From Aeromonas rivuli (lineage in GTDB: Bacteria; Pseudomonadota; Gammaproteobacteria; Enterobacterales; Aeromonadaceae), in the NCBI RefSeq assembly GCF_000820045.1, contig NZ_CDBJ01000027.1, positions 278,541 to 342,540 of the forward strand: DNA of 64,000 nucleotides, written 5' to 3'. A program made the position numbers and the translations under genes. The notes below the pieces were generated by a model. The model was not told the origin of the DNA and made no database searches. It saw nothing but the letters and a program-made list of their open reading frames with translations. Below, in pieces: positions 9,813 to 19,425 of the stretch (positions within the stretch are counted from its first letter, which is position 1; the number at the start of each line of letters is the position of its first letter).

Positions 9813-10871
9813 TCAACGGTCGAGATCCAGACTAAGTTGATTCACTTCCCCCTCCTTTGGCAGGCCCACCACCAAGCCAAGGAGTCGTATGGGTTTTCCT
9901 TCCGCTCGCACCAACCCCTCATGGAGCAGATCATGGAACAGAGGGGCCGAATAGCCTCCATGACTGCGGTAGACGGTGGTCTGCTGGAAATCGGCAAACT
10001 TGAGCTTGATCCCCTGCCCCATGATCTGATCCCGCGGACAGCGCTGGCCAAAGCGCAGCTCCAGCTCGGGGATGAGCCGGGTCAGCACGGCCCAGCAAGC
10101 CGCCTCGTCATAGACATCGGCATCCAGGGTGGTTTCCACCCCTATGCTCTTGCGCACCCGGCTCGCCTGAACCGGGCTGTCGTCGCGTCCCCAGATGCGA
10201 TCGGCCAGCATCACACCCAACTTGCCAAATCGCCCCTTGAGCTCCTCTTCTGGCAGTTGACGCGCATCTTCGCACAGATAGAGCCCCTGTAGTTCGAGCC
10301 GCTCCGCCGTCTTGCGCCCTATCCCCGGGATCTTGCCAAGGGGCAACAGGCGCACGAAGTCGTCCACCTCCTGGGGGGCGATCACGAAGAGACCATCGGG
10401 TTTGCGCCGCTCGCACGCCAGCTTGGCCAGGAACTTGTTGGGCGCTACCCCGGCCGAGGCGGTCAGCCCCAGCTCACTCTGGATGGCGGCGCGGATCTGC
10501 TCGGCCATCAGGGTGGCACTGCCGCCGCAATGGGGGCTGTCGGTGACATCCAGATAGGCTTCATCCAGAGAGAGCGGTTCAACCAGCTCGGTGTAGCGGG
10601 CAAAGATGGCCTGGATCCGGGTCGAGGTCTCCTTGTAGAGCGCCATCCGCCCCGGCAGCAGCACCAGCGGGGGACAGAGCTTGCGCGCCAGGGCGGTCGG
10701 CATGGCGGAGCGCACCCCGAAGCGGCGTGCCACATAGTTGCAGGTGGAGATGACCCCGCGCCTGTCCGCCGCACCGCCGATGGCCAGCGGCACCTCACGC
10801 AGGGCCGGGTTCTCGCGCATCTCGACGGCGGCGAAGAAGCAATCCATATCGATGTGAATGATCTTGCGCAT
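9813..10871 (-). CDS. dinB: DNA polymerase IV (Y-family)
   Basis: Error-prone translesion polymerase acting on stalled forks, part of the SOS response. The 352-residue product starts MRKIIHIDMDCFFAAVE, giving the first catalytic aspartate; SLDEAYLDV near residue 102 supplies the other acidic residues, and the C-terminus ends QLSLDLDR, a plausible beta-clamp-binding motif. ATG at 10871 matches the E. coli start. No Shine-Dalgarno precedes it: a LexA box ends five bases upstream, so the transcript may be nearly leaderless. Confidence 0.95.
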   Translation of the reverse strand: MRKIIHIDMDCFFAAVEMRENPALREVPLAIGGAADRRGVISTCNYVARRFGVRSAMPTALARKLCPPLVLLPGRMALYKETSTRIQAIFARYTELVEPLSLDEAYLDVTDSPHCGGSATLMAEQIRAAIQSELGLTASAGVAPNKFLAKLACERRKPDGLFVIAPQEVDDFVRLLPLGKIPGIGRKTAERLELQGLYLCEDARQLPEEELKGRFGKLGVMLADRIWGRDDSPVQASRVRKSIGVETTLDADVYDEAACWAVLTRLIPELELRFGQRCPRDQIMGQGIKLKFADFQQTTVYRSHGGYSAPLFHDLLHEGLVRAEGKPIRLLGLVVGLPKEGEVNQLSLDLDR

Positions 10872-10875
10872 AACA

Positions 10876-10891
10876 CTGTACAAATAAACAG
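10876..10891 (-). promoter_or_regulatory. LexA (SOS) box of dinB
   Basis: CTGTACAAATAAACAG has the CTG-N10-CAG form with the fuller CTGT/ACAG edges. On the coding strand it reads CTGTTTATTTGTACAG and ends five bases before the dinB ATG. A TTGGCA -35 at 10896-10901 followed by TACAGT overlaps the box. Confidence 0.9.
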
Positions 10892-11010
10892 TTAATGCCA
10901 ACATCTTACCCCAGAGCCGGGACCTAGACTAGATAGGTGTCATTCGGCATCTTTCGGCCACTATTTCGACTAGTCTACAAGACTCGATAGATGACATATC
11001 AGGGGGCAAT

Positions 11011-11235
11011 ATGGAGAGAGGATGGGGATATCGGGGGCTGATCCTGGGGCTGCTGCTCTGGCCTATGCTGGGGAGTGCCAAACAGCATCCCACCGCCGAG
11101 TGCCGCTGGCTGCACGACAGGATAGCCACGCTCAAGCAGGTCATCGCCAAGGGCGACACCCTGGGCACTCACGAGGAACTTGCCCGCTGGCAGCAGGAGT
11201 ACAGCGAGAAACAGTGCCGCCAATACGACTACTAG
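11011..11235 (+). CDS. Small secreted/periplasmic protein of unknown function
   Basis: Not recognised. The 74-residue product has a signal peptide (RGLILGLLLWPMLGSA, cleavage likely before KQHP), leaving about 48 mature residues with two cysteines (CRWLHDRI and KQCRQ) that could form one disulphide. The helical, charged WLHDRIATLKQVIAKGD region suggests a small helical hairpin. The start has a GGGGG-rich ribosome site. Divergent from dinB and followed by a terminator. An overlapping opposite-strand frame exists but lacks a ribosome site. Confidence 0.65.
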   Translation: MERGWGYRGLILGLLLWPMLGSAKQHPTAECRWLHDRIATLKQVIAKGDTLGTHEELARWQQEYSEKQCRQYDY

Positions 11236-11273
11236 CAATGCCAGGGCGGTCTGCCTGGCCAGACTCAAGATAG

Positions 11274-11299
11274 AAAAGGCCATCCGAAGATGGCCTTTT
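11274..11299. terminator. Bidirectional terminator
   Basis: AAAAGGCCATC-CGAA-GATGGCCTTTT hairpin between the small secreted protein gene and the end of the nqr operon. Confidence 0.85.
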
Positions 11300-11303
11300 G
11301 CAA

Positions 11304-11528
11304 TCAGATGATCCTGTGCTCTTCGAGCATCTTGCGGCGGGCCTCTTCCTTGGCCATCTTCTTCTTGCGATTGTCACAGGGATCAGGGCAGTCGCACGCC
11401 TTCTCGATACCCACAGTGCCCAAACCACCACAGGATCCCGAGATGCTCTTCTTCTGGAAGATGTAACCGATGGCCATGCCGGCCACCACCAACAGAAACA
11501 CCGCGAAGGTGATCAGAAAAATCTGCAT
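11304..11528 (-). CDS. nqrM: Na+-NQR maturation protein NqrM (DUF539)
   Basis: Small membrane protein of 74 residues needed to assemble Na+-NQR, thought to deliver iron to the NqrD/NqrE cysteine site. It has one N-terminal membrane helix (FLITFAVFLLVVAGMAIGYI) and the cysteine cluster SGSCGGLG...ACDCPDPC at about residues 32-51, then a basic tail. It is the last gene of the nqr operon, right after apbE, the usual position. Confidence 0.95.
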   Translation of the reverse strand: MQIFLITFAVFLLVVAGMAIGYIFQKKSISGSCGGLGTVGIEKACDCPDPCDNRKKKMAKEEARRKMLEEHRII

Positions 11529-11537
11529 ATTGATTCC

Positions 11538-12581
11538 TTACTTAGCATCACGGGTCAGGAATGGTTCGAAAGCGGGAGAGTAACGCTCCTCAAACCCTTC
11601 ATCCGTCTTGGTCACCATGAAGATGGCCACGCCTTTTTCGGTCGCATAGGCCATCCCCTTCTCGGGCCCCATCACCGTCAACGCTGTGGCCAGCCCATCC
11701 GCCGTCATGCAGGAGGGGTGCACCACTGTCACCGAGACCAGTCGATGATGAATGGGTTTGCCGGTGGCGGGATCGATGGTGTGGGAGAAACGCTGCCCAT
11801 CCAGTTCGTAATAGTTACGATAATCCCCCGAGGTGGCAACCCCGTTGTCACCGACCTGGATCACTTCCTGCACCGAGCCCAGATTGACGGTTGGCTTCTC
11901 GATGGCGACGCGCCAGGGGTGACCCTTGCCGTTGACGCCATTGATGCGCAGCTCGCCGCCGATCTCGACCAGATAATTGCGCGACCCCTTGGCTTCCAGA
12001 TACTCGGCGACCTTGTCGACCCCAAAGCCTTTGGCGATGGAGGAGAGATCCACATAGAGATCCGGAATGTCCTTCTGCAGGGTATCGGCATCGGCCGAGG
12101 TGATCACGTGCAGATTGCCCAACCCCGTCTTCTGGCGAGTCTGGCTGATCAGCTCATCGGATGGCACCTTGGTCGGCTTTGCATCCGGGCCAAAGCCCCA
12201 CAGATTGACCAGAGGGCCCACCGTCACATCCAGGGCGCCGCGGGTCTCGCGGCCCAGATGCAGGGACTCGGTCACCACACGGGCGGTATCGCGAGAGACC
12301 ACAACCGGCGTCGCGTTACGGGCCTGATTGAACCGGGACAGTTCCGACTCCGGCCTGTAGGTGGACATCTGATCGTTCACCAGCTCGAGCAGCTGGTCGA
12401 TATCGGCCTGGAACTTGGCTTTGTCCAAAATGGCGTCATCGGCCACCTTGATGGAGTAATAGGTCCCCATGGTGCTGCCGGTGATCTGCATCTCCGGATG
12501 AGTTTTGACATTCTCCTGGCCACACCCTGCCAAGAAAAAGGCTAGCCCGAAGGCTAGCCAGGTCTTTACAACACTGCGCAT
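11538..12581 (-). CDS. apbE: FAD:protein FMN transferase (ApbE)
   Basis: Periplasmic-side flavin transferase that attaches FMN by a phosphoester to threonines of NqrB and NqrC. The 347-residue product starts with a lipoprotein signal ending LAGC (cysteine about residue 20). Family marks include GSTMGTYYSI, the DVTVGPLVNLWGFGP segment, DLSSIAKGFGVDKV, and SHTIDPATGKP. It lies 3 bases after nqrF and 9 before nqrM, so it is co-expressed with its substrate complex. Confidence 0.96.
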   Translation of the reverse strand: MRSVVKTWLAFGLAFFLAGCGQENVKTHPEMQITGSTMGTYYSIKVADDAILDKAKFQADIDQLLELVNDQMSTYRPESELSRFNQARNATPVVVSRDTARVVTESLHLGRETRGALDVTVGPLVNLWGFGPDAKPTKVPSDELISQTRQKTGLGNLHVITSADADTLQKDIPDLYVDLSSIAKGFGVDKVAEYLEAKGSRNYLVEIGGELRINGVNGKGHPWRVAIEKPTVNLGSVQEVIQVGDNGVATSGDYRNYYELDGQRFSHTIDPATGKPIHHRLVSVTVVHPSCMTADGLATALTVMGPEKGMAYATEKGVAIFMVTKTDEGFEERYSPAFEPFLTRDAK

Positions 12582-12584
12582 GGA

Positions 12585-13808
12585 TTAACCACCAAAGTCA
12601 TCCAGGAGGATGTTTTCGTCTTCAACGCCGAGGTTCTTCAGCATGTTGATGACGGCCGCGTTCATGACGGGAGGTCCACACATGTAGAACTCGCAATCTT
12701 CCGGCGCCTCGTGGTGCTTGAGATAGTTCTCGAACAAGACGTTGTGGATGAAGCCGGTGTAGCCATCCCAGTTGTCTTCCGGTTGCGGATCAGACAGGGC
12801 GACGTGCCACTGGAAGTTGTCGTTCTCGGCGGCCAGCATGTCGAAGTCTTCGACATAGAACATCTCACGCTTGGAGCGAGCACCGTACCAGAAGGTCATC
12901 TTGCGATTGGTCTTCAGGCGACGCAGCTGGTCGAAGATGTGGGAGCGCATCGGCGCCATGCCGGCACCACCGCCGACAAACACCATTTCGGCGTCGGTAT
13001 CTTTGGCAAAGAACTCACCAAACGGACCCGAGATAGTCACCTTGTCGCCAGCCTTGAGGCTGAAGATATAGGAGGACATCTGGCCAGGAGGTGCAGTCCA
13101 GTTGCTCGGTGGCGGGGTCGCGATCCGCACGTTCAGCATGATGATGCCGAACTCTTCCGGATAGTTCGCCATGGAGTAAGCACGAATGATCGGCTCCTTC
13201 ACCACAGACTCCAGCTCGAAGATCTTGAAGCGATCCCAGTCACCACGATACTCCTCGGGAATATCGAAGCTGTTGTACTTGACGTGGTGGGCCGGCGCTT
13301 CGATCTGGATATAACCACCGGCGCGGAACGGCACGCTCTCGCCATCGGGGATCTGCAGCTTGAGCTCCTTGATGAAGGTGGCCTTGTTATCGTTGGAGAT
13401 AACAGTACAGTCCCACTTCTTCACCCCGAAGATCTCTTCAGGCAGCTCGATCTCCATGTCGGAACGCACGGTGACCTGACAGGCCAGGCGCTCCCCATGA
13501 CGGGCTTCACCCTTGCTGATGTGATCCAGTTCGGTCGGCAGTATGTCACCGCCGCCCGCCTTGACTCGCACCTTGCACTGACCACAGGAGCCGCCGCCGC
13601 CGCAGGCGGAGGAGACGAAGATGCCGCTACCGGCCAGCACGCTGAGCAGCTTGCCACCGGCCGGGCTGGTCACGCCCTTGGCCGGATCGCCATTGATGCT
13701 GATTGTCACGTCACCCGCGGTCACCAGCTTGGACTTGGCGAACAGAATGACTGCCACCAAGGCCAGCAGGATCACGGTAAACATGACCACACCCAGAATA
13801 ATTTCCAT
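12585..13808 (-). CDS. nqrF: Na+-translocating NADH:quinone reductase subunit F
   Basis: NADH-oxidising entry subunit, 407 residues. One N-terminal membrane helix ([18 protein letters not shown]) is followed by a 2Fe-2S ferredoxin domain with [14 protein letters not shown] near residues 67-80 and the fourth cysteine in RLACQV. Next comes an FAD domain with RAYSMANYP and an NADH domain with [14 protein letters not shown] and the C-terminal [12 protein letters not shown]. Full family length; ends DDFGG as in Vibrio. Confidence 0.97.
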   Translation of the reverse strand: MEIILGVVMFTVILLALVAVILFAKSKLVTAGDVTISINGDPAKGVTSPAGGKLLSVLAGSGIFVSSACGGGGSCGQCKVRVKAGGGDILPTELDHISKGEARHGERLACQVTVRSDMEIELPEEIFGVKKWDCTVISNDNKATFIKELKLQIPDGESVPFRAGGYIQIEAPAHHVKYNSFDIPEEYRGDWDRFKIFELESVVKEPIIRAYSMANYPEEFGIIMLNVRIATPPPSNWTAPPGQMSSYIFSLKAGDKVTISGPFGEFFAKDTDAEMVFVGGGAGMAPMRSHIFDQLRRLKTNRKMTFWYGARSKREMFYVEDFDMLAAENDNFQWHVALSDPQPEDNWDGYTGFIHNVLFENYLKHHEAPEDCEFYMCGPPVMNAAVINMLKNLGVEDENILLDDFGG

Positions 13809-13826
13809 TTATGATTCCTTTTCCGA

Positions 13827-14423
13827 TTACAAGGAAATACCAGAGAAGGACATAAAGCCCAGCGCCATCAGACCCGCGGTGATGAAGGTGATGCCCAGAC
13901 CACGCAGGCCTTCCGGAACATCGGAGTACTTCATCTTCTCGCGGATCCCCGCCATCGCAACGATGGCCAGCATCCAACCGGCACCCGAGCCCACGCCATA
14001 GACCACAGACTCCGCGAAGTTGTAGTCACGCTGCACCATGAAGGAGACGCCGCCGAAGATGGCGCAGTTCACGGTGATCAGTGGCAGGAAGATACCCAGG
14101 GCGTTGTAGAGCGCAGGGAAATACTTGTCCAGGGCCATCTCCAGGATCTGCACCAGGGCCGCAATCACACCGATGAAGGTGATGAAGCTCAGGAAGCTTA
14201 AGTCCAGACCGGGGGCCAGGGCACCGTCTTTCAACACGAAGTTGTAGATCAGGTTGTTAGCCGGTACGGCGATGGTTTGCACCACCACCACGGCAATACC
14301 CAGACCCATGGCGGTCTTGACCTTCTTGGACACCGCCAGGAAGGTACACATCCCCAGGAAGAAGGAGAGGGCCAAGTTTTCGATGAAAATCGAACGAACC
14401 AACAGACTCAGATAATGTTCCAT
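13827..14423 (-). CDS. nqrE: Na+-NQR subunit E
   Basis: Polytopic membrane subunit of 198 residues with six helices; together with NqrD it binds an iron centre through conserved cysteines. It begins [20 protein letters not shown] and contains [10 protein letters not shown] and [10 protein letters not shown], the two half-sites carrying the cysteines. Located between nqrD and nqrF with 3- and 18-base gaps. Confidence 0.97.
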   Translation of the reverse strand: MEHYLSLLVRSIFIENLALSFFLGMCTFLAVSKKVKTAMGLGIAVVVVQTIAVPANNLIYNFVLKDGALAPGLDLSFLSFITFIGVIAALVQILEMALDKYFPALYNALGIFLPLITVNCAIFGGVSFMVQRDYNFAESVVYGVGSGAGWMLAIVAMAGIREKMKYSDVPEGLRGLGITFITAGLMALGFMSFSGISL

Positions 14424-14426
14424 ACC

Positions 14427-15059
14427 TTAATCCTTCGCCTCCACCTGCTTGGGATCCTTGGTGCGTACGCCCCAGATGATCAGACCAATGATGAAGAATG
14501 CACTCGGCGGCAGCAGCAGCAGACCGTTGGGCACATACCAGCCACCGTTGTTGACCAGCGGCAGCAGCTCGATGCCGAACCAGGTGCCTGACCCTAAGAT
14601 CTCGCGCACGGTCGCCACGGTCAGCAGCACGGCGCCATAACCCAGACCGTTACCGATACCGTCCAGGAAGGAGGGCAGCGGGGCGCTCTTCATGGCAAAG
14701 GCTTCGGCACGACCCATCACGATACAGTTGGTGATGATGAGACCCACGAATACCGACAGTTGCTTGGAGATGTCATAGGCATACGCCTTGAGCACCTGGT
14801 CAACCACGATAACCAGGGACGCGATGATCGCCATCTGGGCGATGATGCGCACACTGTTCGGGATCTGGTTACGGATCAGGGAGATGAACAGGTTAGAGAA
14901 GGCGGTGACCGCCATGACCGCCAGGGTCATGACGAACGCCGTCTTCATCTGGCTGGTAACGGCCAGGGCGGAACAGACACCCAACACCTGCAAGGCGATG
15001 GGGTTGTTGCCGAGCACTGGCGTCAACAGCAACTTCTTCATTGCGGTATTGTCAGCCAT
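14427..15059 (-). CDS. nqrD: Na+-NQR subunit D
   Basis: Membrane subunit of 210 residues, paralogous to Nqr[16 protein letters not shown] and [11 protein letters not shown] carry the cysteines of the intramembrane iron site. The start at 15059 ([20 protein letters not shown]) has an AGGAG site and overlaps the nqrC stop by 8 bases; the longer frame to 15143 lies inside nqrC. Confidence 0.97.
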   Translation of the reverse strand: MADNTAMKKLLLTPVLGNNPIALQVLGVCSALAVTSQMKTAFVMTLAVMAVTAFSNLFISLIRNQIPNSVRIIAQMAIIASLVIVVDQVLKAYAYDISKQLSVFVGLIITNCIVMGRAEAFAMKSAPLPSFLDGIGNGLGYGAVLLTVATVREILGSGTWFGIELLPLVNNGGWYVPNGLLLLPPSAFFIIGLIIWGVRTKDPKQVEAKD

Positions 15060-15840
15060 TGTTGAGTTCTCCTGCGCGGATCTTGGCAAGGAAAGGACCG
15101 AAGCCCTGGGGGCCCATCCAGAAATCGAACGAGTGCTGGACACCGTTGCTGGTCAGGGTAGCGCCGGAGAGACCATCGATCTCATGCTCGGAACCCGCCG
15201 GAGCATGACCCTTGATCACCCGCAGCGCAGGCTGACCATCTTGACCGAACAGCTTCTTGCCGACGAACAGCTCACGCCAGGCCGGGTTCTCGATCTCGCC
15301 ACCCAGACCCGGGGTTTCGCCCTGGTCATAGTAGGTGATGCCCTTGATGGTCTGGCCATCAGCGGCAACGGCGACGAAGGCATACATGGTAGACCAGAGG
15401 CCCTGACCATAGATCGGCAATATGATGTTATCGACCTTGCCTTCGCTGTCTTTGGCGAAGAAGACCGGCATCAATTTGGAGATCTGACGGATCCCGGCCT
15501 TGTCATCGGAAGGTGCCAGACGAACATTCTCGGCCGGATTCTTGGCAGCCAGCTTGAAATCGAAGCCATCAGCATCGCCATCGACGAACTGACCGGTAGA
15601 GAGATCTACCAGACGGGCTTCGATCTTGTCGCCATAGAGCTTGCCGAGTTCATTCTTGGCGATGCTGGTCACATCAATGCCAGCAACGGCAAGGATGTTG
15701 CTCTGTTTGTCCAGAGCCTTGTTCAGCTGCTGAGCCGGACGCAGGCCCACGGCGGCCACAGAGACCACGATGGAGCAGACCAGGCACAGACCCGCCACTA
15801 TGCTGACGGTGCCGACGGTTGAGTCTTTATTAAACGCCAC
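15052..15840 (-). CDS. nqrC: Na+-NQR subunit C
   Basis: Membrane-anchored flavoprotein subunit, 262 residues: one N-terminal helix ([21 protein letters not shown]) and a periplasmic FMN-binding domain. The covalent FMN threonine is in [13 protein letters not shown] near the C-terminus, the S(T)GAT motif modified by ApbE. The best start is GTG at 15840 (VAFNKDS), with a GGAGG site; no ATG fits. It overlaps the nqrB stop by 11 bases. Confidence 0.95.
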   Translation of the reverse strand: MAFNKDSTVGTVSIVAGLCLVCSIVVSVAAVGLRPAQQLNKALDKQSNILAVAGIDVTSIAKNELGKLYGDKIEARLVDLSTGQFVDGDADGFDFKLAAKNPAENVRLAPSDDKAGIRQISKLMPVFFAKDSEGKVDNIILPIYGQGLWSTMYAFVAVAADGQTIKGITYYDQGETPGLGGEIENPAWRELFVGKKLFGQDGQPALRVIKGHAPAGSEHEIDGLSGATLTSNGVQHSFDFWMGPQGFGPFLAKIRAGELNNG

Positions 15841-17059
15841 GACTGATCCTCCGCTTGATGTTCGCCTGTGCCACGAAATGGTCAAACAGCGGGGCAAACA
15901 GGTTCGCAAACAGAATGGCCAACATCATGCCTTCCGGGAAGGCGGGGTTCACAACACGGATCAGCACCACCATGAGACCGATCAGGATGCCGTACCACCA
16001 TTTACCTTTGTTGGTAAAGGAAGCAGACACGGGATCGGTTGCCATGAAGGCCATCCCGAAGGCAAAGCCACCCAGTACCAGATGCCAATGCCACGGCATG
16101 TTGAACATGGGGTTGGTATCGGAACCTATGACGTTGAACAGCAGGGAGGTCGCTATCATACCGATCATGACACCGGCGATGATGCGCCAGGATGCGATCC
16201 GCATGTAGACGATCATGGCCGCGCCGATGAGGATCATCAGGGTGGAGACTTCACCGATGGAACCCGGCAGGTTGCCCAGGAAGGCATCCATCCAGCTGAT
16301 TGCCTGACCGGTGGCGCCATTGATCAGCGACATCTGGCCACCTTGAGCCCACTGGCTCAGGGCGGTCGCACCGGAGTAGCCATCGACGGCAACCCAGACG
16401 GCGTCGCCAGAGATCTGGCTCGGGTAGGCGAAGAACAGGAACGCACGACCCGCCAGGGCAGGGTTCAGGAAGTTCTTGCCGGTACCACCGAACACTTCCT
16501 TGGCCATGACCACACCGAAGGTGATGCCGAGGGCAGCTTGCCACAGGGGCAGCTCAGGCGGCACGATCAGTGCAAACAGGATGGAGGTCACGAAGAAGCC
16601 TTCGTTGATCTCGTGCTTGCGGATCATGGCGAACAGCACTTCCCAGAAACCACCGACGATGAAGACGGTGATATAGATGGGGAAGAAGTGGGCCGCACCG
16701 ATCAGCATCTTGCTGCCGATACCGGCCACTGCCGGATCCAGAGAAGCACCCAACAGGGTAGCCAGACCATACTGCCAGGAGACGGCACCGGCGGCGGAGC
16801 CGAGGTGCGCGATGGCGGCGATCGCCTGGTTGCCTATGTTGAACATGCCCCAGAACATGGCCGGGAACACGGCCAGCCATACCATGATCATCATGCGCTT
16901 CAGATCGAGGGCATCGCGAACGTGGGCGGCGTTACGGGTTACAGAACCCGGTGTGTAGAAAATGGTGAAAGCCGCTTCGTACAGGGCGTAGTACTTCTCA
17001 TACTTGCCGCCCGGCTCGAAGTGGTGTTCCATATTTTCAAGAAATTGCTTGAAACTCAT
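15830..17059 (-). CDS. nqrB: Na+-NQR subunit B
   Basis: Large membrane subunit, 409 residues, ten-helix type, holding covalent FMN and riboflavin and implicated in Na+ movement and quinone binding. The FMN-attachment motif is [10 protein letters not shown] near residue 230; GGFWEVLFA and [15 protein letters not shown] are family-typical. It starts [22 protein letters not shown], 3 bases after nqrA. Confidence 0.97.
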   Translation of the reverse strand: MSFKQFLENMEHHFEPGGKYEKYYALYEAAFTIFYTPGSVTRNAAHVRDALDLKRMMIMVWLAVFPAMFWGMFNIGNQAIAAIAHLGSAAGAVSWQYGLATLLGASLDPAVAGIGSKMLIGAAHFFPIYITVFIVGGFWEVLFAMIRKHEINEGFFVTSILFALIVPPELPLWQAALGITFGVVMAKEVFGGTGKNFLNPALAGRAFLFFAYPSQISGDAVWVAVDGYSGATALSQWAQGGQMSLINGATGQAISWMDAFLGNLPGSIGEVSTLMILIGAAMIVYMRIASWRIIAGVMIGMIATSLLFNVIGSDTNPMFNMPWHWHLVLGGFAFGMAFMATDPVSASFTNKGKWWYGILIGLMVVLIRVVNPAFPEGMMLAILFANLFAPLFDHFVAQANIKRRISRGV

Positions 17060-17062
17060 CGC

Positions 17063-18406
17063 TTAACCTTCCAGTTCGATCTTGGTCAGGCACTCACGCA
17101 AGATGGGGCCGTACTCTGTCTTGCCAGGGCAGACAAAGGTACAGAGCGCCAGATCTTCCTCATCCAACTCCAGGCAACCCAGGGCTTGCGCACTGTCGGT
17201 ATCGCCAGAGATCAGATCCCGCAGCAGCAGGGTCGGCAGGATGTCCAGCGGCATGATGCGCTCGTAGCTGCCAATCGGCACCATGGAACGATCACTCCCG
17301 TTGGTCGTGGTGGTGAAATTGAGCAGCTTGCCCTTCACCAGGTGAGACAGGGTGGTGCGGGTGATGGAGAATTTGTCGGCACTGGGTTTGATCCAGCCCA
17401 AAAACTCCTTCTCGCGCCCCTCGGCCAGTACACTGACCTGATTGTGGTAACGACCCAGATAGTCATGTACCTCATCGGTCTTGGCACCACTTAGCAGGGA
17501 ACCGGAGATGACACGGTTTTCATCGCCGCGCAGCTCATTGTGAGTCAGCTGGCTGATGCAGGCGCCCATACGGGTGCGCAGCAGACGCGGCTTGACCACA
17601 TTGGGGCCGGCCAGGGCGATCACCTTGTCGGTACAGATCTGGCCCGTGGTGAACAGCTTGCCCAATGCGATCACATCCTGATAGTTGATGTGCCACTGGA
17701 TCTTGTTGCTGCCAACCGGATCGATGAAGTGAATATGGGTACCCGGCAGACCAGCGGGGTGAGGGCCGGTGAAGACCTCTTCCTGGACTTGCGCTGCGGA
17801 AGACTGCGGCAGACTGCCTTCGCCCTTGCACACATACACCTTGCCATCCGTCAGACGGCTGAGCACGGTCAGACCGTCGATAAAGGCCTGGGATTGCTCC
17901 TTGATGATGAGTTCAGCGCTGGCAGCCAGCGGGTTGGAGTCCATGGCTGTCACGAAGATAGCGCGGGGCTCGGAACCGACGGCAGGCACCTTGCTGAAGG
18001 GGCGGGTGCGCAGTGCCGTCCATTGACCTGACTCGACCAGGATCTCTTGCACCTTGCTGCGCGCAAGCTGTGTCAGCTCGGCGGACGCAAACTGCTCAAA
18101 GGTCACCTGTTCGTCAGCGCCATCGAGTTCGATGACCACGGATTGCAGAATGCGTTTGGCACCACGGTTGATCTCTGAAACTACGCCGGTGGCGGGAGCC
18201 GTGAATTTAACGCCAGGGTTCTTCTTATCTTCGAAGAGCACCTGACCTTTAATGACGCGATCCCCTACTTTGACAAACATAGTAGGTCGCATCCCCACGA
18301 ACTCTTCGCCCAGTGTAGCAACACGGGTGATGGCCGGGCCATCGTAGATTACTTGCTCTGGCGCACCCAGCACGGGGATGTCCAGTCCTCTTTTAATTGT
18401 AATCAT
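17063..18406 (-). CDS. nqrA: Na+-NQR subunit A
   Basis: Peripheral cytoplasmic subunit of 447 residues, first gene of the operon, involved in quinone binding. It starts [18 protein letters not shown], includes the biotinyl/lipoyl-like fold region ([20 protein letters not shown]), and ends with the short [11 protein letters not shown] segment. ATG at 18406 was chosen because family members start there; the frame is open 59 codons further upstream through probable leader. A modest AGTGAG ribosome site is present. Confidence 0.96.
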   Translation of the reverse strand: MITIKRGLDIPVLGAPEQVIYDGPAITRVATLGEEFVGMRPTMFVKVGDRVIKGQVLFEDKKNPGVKFTAPATGVVSEINRGAKRILQSVVIELDGADEQVTFEQFASAELTQLARSKVQEILVESGQWTALRTRPFSKVPAVGSEPRAIFVTAMDSNPLAASAELIIKEQSQAFIDGLTVLSRLTDGKVYVCKGEGSLPQSSAAQVQEEVFTGPHPAGLPGTHIHFIDPVGSNKIQWHINYQDVIALGKLFTTGQICTDKVIALAGPNVVKPRLLRTRMGACISQLTHNELRGDENRVISGSLLSGAKTDEVHDYLGRYHNQVSVLAEGREKEFLGWIKPSADKFSITRTTLSHLVKGKLLNFTTTTNGSDRSMVPIGSYERIMPLDILPTLLLRDLISGDTDSAQALGCLELDEEDLALCTFVCPGKTEYGPILRECLTKIELEG

Positions 18407-18828
18407 ACTCACTTGCACTACCGTTACGGGAGAGAGAATGGTTAGCGCCGAGAAATACATCACGACGGGTTGTTGAACACACTCGGCACATGGCTGGATG
18501 GATACAAATAAACAACAAATCAGCAACATACGGGGTGTTTCAAAAGCGCTTGAGTTTACCACTTTCAGGCTGCTGACTGCCACGTCAAATGGGGAAAATT
18601 AACCCGCTATCACAAAATTAACCCGCACACTTGCTTGCAGCACTCCCATCAAAACCCGTACTTCCGCCACACCTGGACTAAAATACCCACTAAGAGTTAG
18701 TTTCGTGAAAGTTCACTGCAGGATTAGAAAAATTGATGAGGTTGCCGACAAATGTTGCCGATGAAACAGGCAAAGGGGTGTCCCTTTGTTAACGGAACAT
18801 CACAGCTTCTCAGTTATTTCCCTGTCAC
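18407..18828. other. Non-coding stretch upstream of nqrA
   Basis: About 420 bases between the bolA stop and nqrA, both on the minus strand, with no believable gene. It should contain the nqr promoter. On the minus strand I see TTGACG about 175 bases before nqrA but no convincing -10 at the right distance, so no site is claimed. Confidence 0.6.
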
Positions 18829-19143
18829 TCATTGGGAACCCAGCTTGCTGGCACAGACCGGACTGCGCGGCGCCATGCCCTTTTGTTGCCACTCTTCATC
18901 GGTATAGGTATGCAGTGCCAGCGCATGAACGGGCCCGGCCAGCAGATCGGCCAGCAGTTGATTGACCTGGCGATGACGGCTAATGAGGCGCTGAGCGGCG
19001 AAGGCTTCACTCACGATGATCACCTTGAAATGGCTCTCGGCGCCCGGCTCGGTACGATGCATGTGGCTCTCGTTGAACACCTCTAGATGGCTGGGATGAA
19101 GGGCCTCATTGAGGCGTTGGCTGATGGTCTCTTGGGTATTCAT
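18829..19143 (-). CDS. bolA: BolA family protein
   Basis: Small cytosolic protein of 104 residues of the BolA/IbaG fold, associated with iron-sulphur traffic with monothiol glutaredoxins and with morphology and stress in E. coli. Visible marks are [12 protein letters not shown] near residue 18, [15 protein letters not shown], and the RHRQVNQLL helix containing the glutaredoxin-interacting histidine. Length and motif order match BolA more than IbaG. Monocistronic; the promoter side faces the 69-bp repeat array. Confidence 0.93.
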   Translation of the reverse strand: MNTQETISQRLNEALHPSHLEVFNESHMHRTEPGAESHFKVIIVSEAFAAQRLISRHRQVNQLLADLLAGPVHALALHTYTDEEWQQKGMAPRSPVCASKLGSQ

Positions 19144-19213
19144 GATCTCTTCCGATGGCTGATAGGGACAAACCCCATTCTATCGACTTTGGCGCTCAGG
19201 GAGAACGTGCATG

Positions 19214-19409
19214 GCGGGGTAATGGGTGAATTGCCCCTGCGCCGTTAGACGAGGCCCATTCGCTCAACATTGACCACTCACTGCGGGGTAATGGGTGAAT
19301 TGCCCCGGCGCCGTTAGACGAGGCCCATTCGATCAACATTGATCACTGACTGCGGGGTAATTGGTGAATTGCCCCGGCGCCGTTAGAATAGCGCCATTCG
19401 ATCCAGCCG
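19214..19409 (+). repeat. Three tandem 69-bp repeats in the rlmG promoter region
   Basis: The unit begins GCGGGGTAATGGGTGAATTG. Copies start at 19214, 19283 and 19352, so the period is exactly 69. Copies 1 and 2 are near-identical and carry TAGACG; copy 3 diverges towards its end and carries TAGAAT with TTGGTG 17 bases upstream, that is, the functional promoter version. Confidence 0.92.
19361..19389 (+). promoter_or_regulatory. Probable rlmG promoter
   Basis: TTGGTG at 19361-19366, 17-base spacer, TAGAAT at 19384-19389, about 30 bases before the rlmG ATG. The two upstream repeat copies have degenerate versions of both boxes. Confidence 0.65.
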
Positions 19410-19425
19410 TGAGACAGACAGTTCA

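Noticed and set aside
15770-17494. 574-codon open frame opposite nqrB/nqrA
   Set aside because: Shadow of nqr coding sequence, low-complexity histidine/glutamine-rich product, no ribosome site.
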